In this document: in pieces, positions 6,761 to 8,412 of the stretch
How positions within the stretch are numbered: position 1 is the first letter of the stretch
Layout of the letters: every line of letters begins with the position of its first letter
Source of the DNA: JBKHBQ01 sp046542305
GTDB lineage: Bacteria; Bacteroidota; Bacteroidia; Bacteroidales; 4484-276
Assembly: GCA_046542305.1 (NCBI GenBank)
Contig: JBKHBQ010000176.1
Span: forward strand, 1-8,412
Direction of reading: 5' to 3'
Length of the DNA stretch: 8,412 nucleotides
The notes under the pieces: model-generated
Told to the model about the DNA's origin: nothing
The model's database searches: none
The model's input: the letters and a program-made list of their open reading frames with translations, nothing else
Program-made: the position numbers and the translations under genes

Positions 6761-7447
6761 ATGAAATACCATTCAAAACCGATCATTCAAATTGCCGGCA
6801 TCGTCGACCGGGAGGAAGCCGAAATGGCACTGGCGGCCGGCGCCACGCATCTGGGGTTTCCGCTTCGGTTGGATGTGCACAACGAAGATCTGAGCGAAAC
6901 CGAAGCAGCAGCCATTATAAAAAATCTTCCCGATCCGGCAGCTGCCGTCCTGATCACTTACCTGAACGATCCGGAAGAGATTCTGGGGCTGGTAGATTTT
7001 CTGGGATGCGGCACCGTTCAGCTTCATGGCAATATCAGCCACAAGCAAATTAAGCTGCTCCGCCTTTCGGCGCCTGCGCTGTATATCTGGAAAAGCCTGG
7101 TGATCCGCAAAGACAACCTGCCGGAATTGCAACAAATTCTCCGTCAGGCAGAAAGCCTGGTGGATGCTTTTATCACCGACACCTGGGATCCGGCAACCGG
7201 CGCATCCGGAGCCACCGGAAAAACCCACGACTGGAAAGTAAGCCAAAAGCTTACCGGGATGACTTCGAAACCTGTGATCCTGGCAGGCGGCCTGAATCCT
7301 GAAAATGTTGCGGAAGCTATTAAAACGGTAAGACCTGCGGGGGTGGATGCGCATACGGGTCTGGAAATGGAAAACGGCAGAAAAGATCCTGAACTGGTAA
7401 GGAAATTCATTGAAAATGCGAAGGAAGCTTTCGGACTAAAATCCTGA
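6761..7447 (+). CDS. TrpF-like TIM-barrel protein lacking the catalytic Cys
   Basis: This 228-residue protein belongs to the phosphoribosylanthranilate isomerase (TrpF) superfamily but is probably not a tryptophan enzyme. TrpF-like blocks in order are: IIQIAGI at 8-14, AAGATHLGF at 25-33, VQLHG at 86-90, ITDT at 138-141, SGATGKTHDW at 149-158, PVILAGGLNPENV at 171-183 and AGVDAHTGLE at 193-202. The KICG motif of TrpF supplies the general-base Cys; here the equivalent position is Ala12 (IAG). The candidate general acid, Asp140, is kept, as are the phosphate-binding GATG and AGGL loops. The GF-x-SPR loop is replaced by GFPLRLDVHNEDLSE, and GVDVSSGVE by GVDAHTGLE. I recall similar GFPLRL-type proteins in other bacteria annotated as TrpF, suggesting a distinct subfamily, but cannot verify that here. 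No trp gene is adjacent. The ATG at 6761 is the first in frame with the barrel. Activity is unknown. Confidence 0.8.
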   Translation: MKYHSKPIIQIAGIVDREEAEMALAAGATHLGFPLRLDVHNEDLSETEAAAIIKNLPDPAAAVLITYLNDPEEILGLVDFLGCGTVQLHGNISHKQIKLLRLSAPALYIWKSLVIRKDNLPELQQILRQAESLVDAFITDTWDPATGASGATGKTHDWKVSQKLTGMTSKPVILAGGLNPENVAEAIKTVRPAGVDAHTGLEMENGRKDPELVRKFIENAKEAFGLKS

Positions 7448-8412
7448 TCAACCAGTATAAACCGCCCCACCAATGCTGTCGCGCGAAGCACCGGTAACAG
7501 ACTTCAGGCAGTTGATGCGGCCGGAAAGCCGCAAAATTCCAAGCAGGGCAAAAACCAACGCCTCCTTGTAATCGACAATATCAGCTCCCGGAATGATGAC
7601 TTTATGGGCCGTATGCTCCTTTATTCGTGAAACCATATATTGATTGTGTGCGCCACCGCCGGTAATCAGCAGCGTGGTTGCGGGGATACTTTCCAGTGAT
7701 TTTCCGATCTGCCGGGCAATGTGCTCAGTGACTGTGGCAAGCTTGTCGGCAATGGAAGCTTCCGATGAATTCAGCACAGGCAAAAATTCCCTTAAGAGCC
7801 ACTCCCGGCCCAGCGATTTTGGCGGAGGCTGCCGGTAAAAGTTAAGCCCGTTAAGTCTTTCCAACAATTCATCATCCACAGTTCCTGAAGCCGCGAGCAT
7901 GCCATCCCTGTCGAAAGATTCTCCCGTTTCGGCAGCCAGTGCGTTCAGAGCAATATTCACGGGGCAGATATCATAAGCCAGCCGTTCCCCCGCTGATTCA
8001 AAAGAAGCATTGGAAAATCCGCCCAGGTTCAGGCAAATACCGTAATCACCGAAAAGCAGCCTGTCGCCGATCGGAACCAGCGGAGCCCCCTGCCCGCCCA
8101 GGGCCGCATCCGTGCTGCGGAAATCACAAACTGCGGGAATACCTGTTGCTGCCGCAATTTCGGCACCACTGCCAATCTGAAGGGTCAATCCCTTTTCAGG
8201 CCGGTGAAAAACGGTATGGCCGTGAGAAGCAATCAGCGCAGGCCTCCATTGATGGTGTTTTATAAACTGGCGGACCTGCATGCCGCAATAACGCCCGAAC
8301 TCAGTATGCAGCAGCGCCAGTTCTTCGCCGGAAAAATCCGGAGCGGATCTCAACCTTGATTTCCACTGTTCATCATACGCAATGGTAGTAGCAGCAATAA
8401 TTTCGAACGACC
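7448..8412 (-). CDS. anmK: anhydro-N-acetylmuramic acid kinase, 5' end outside window
   Basis: This cytoplasmic kinase converts 1,6-anhydro-MurNAc plus ATP to MurNAc-6-phosphate in peptidoglycan recycling. Visible blocks from N to C are: IASHGHTVFHRP, GLTLQIGSG, VCDFRSTDAALGGQGAPLVP (the Asp after RST is the catalytic base position), CLNLGGFSN, YDICPVN, SFDRDGMLAASG, LLITGGGAHN, DYKEALVFALL and TGASRDSIGG at the C-terminus. The frame stays open through 8412 (SFEIIAATTIAYDEQWKSRL, upstream of a TTG at 8353), so the real start is right of the window. About 320 residues are present of the usual 350-380; the N-terminal GTSxDG nucleotide loop is missing only because of the edge. DICPVN replaces the DTGPGN of proteobacterial AnmK, a variant I associate with Bacteroidota orthologues. 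Its stop abuts the stop of the TrpF-like gene. Confidence 0.93.
   Translation of the reverse strand, partial: SFEIIAATTIAYDEQWKSRLRSAPDFSGEELALLHTEFGRYCGMQVRQFIKHHQWRPALIASHGHTVFHRPEKGLTLQIGSGAEIAAATGIPAVCDFRSTDAALGGQGAPLVPIGDRLLFGDYGICLNLGGFSNASFESAGERLAYDICPVNIALNALAAETGESFDRDGMLAASGTVDDELLERLNGLNFYRQPPPKSLGREWLLREFLPVLNSSEASIADKLATVTEHIARQIGKSLESIPATTLLITGGGAHNQYMVSRIKEHTAHKVIIPGADIVDYKEALVFALLGILRLSGRINCLKSVTGASRDSIGGAVYTG

Noticed and set aside
6773..7354. Antisense 193-codon open frame opposite the TrpF-like gene
   Set aside because: The sense frame carries a full barrel motif series; the antisense translation shows no motif.
6761..7447. Plain assignment as trpF
   Set aside because: The catalytic Cys position is Ala, the substrate loop differs and there is no trp context.
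8351..8353. TTG at 8353 as the start of anmK
   Set aside because: The frame continues to the window edge with AnmK-like sequence (IAATTIAYDEQWKSRL), and the protein would lack its N-terminal nucleotide-binding loop.

Overview
The window looks like chromosome of a Bacteroidota bacterium, probably an uncultured, moderate-GC, Bacteroidales-like lineage (inference). Three things support this. Two large secreted proteins end in type A sorting domains of the type IX secretion system (T9SS), which is restricted to this phylum. Two perfect Bacteroidota -7 boxes (TAnnTTTG) lie in one divergent intergenic region. No gene has an obvious Shine-Dalgarno sequence. I see no tRNA, rRNA, CRISPR array, insertion sequence or att site.

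Layout, left to right. (1) The 3' part of an ORF6N-domain gene, cut by the left edge (+, to 485). (2) A T9SS-exported protein with seven FG-GAP/VCBS calcium-loop motifs, an Ig-like domain and a sorting tail (+, 506-2272). (3) A 234-bp gap holding what may be the wreck of a small secreted-protein gene. (4) A DUF429 RNase H-fold protein (-, 2507-3085), divergent from (5) a TatD-family metal-dependent hydrolase (+, 3171-3842). The latter overlaps by ATGA with (6) a TcdA-type tRNA ct6A dehydratase (+, 3839-4561). (7) A second T9SS cargo protein with two sialidase-type Asp-boxes (-, 4695-6587). (8) A divergent TrpF-like TIM-barrel protein that lacks the catalytic cysteine (+, 6761-7447). (9) anmK, the anhydro-N-acetylmuramic acid kinase, convergent with it and cut by the right edge (-, 7448-8412).

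Most genes are single transcription units on alternating strands. The only clear operon is tatD-tcdA. The window is therefore mainly housekeeping (tRNA modification, peptidoglycan recycling, a TatD hydrolase) interleaved with two surface or secreted proteins of unknown job. I see no coherent defence or mobile system. The most interesting item is the TrpF-like protein: its fold and phosphate-binding motifs are kept, but Ala replaces the catalytic Cys, and no trp gene is nearby.
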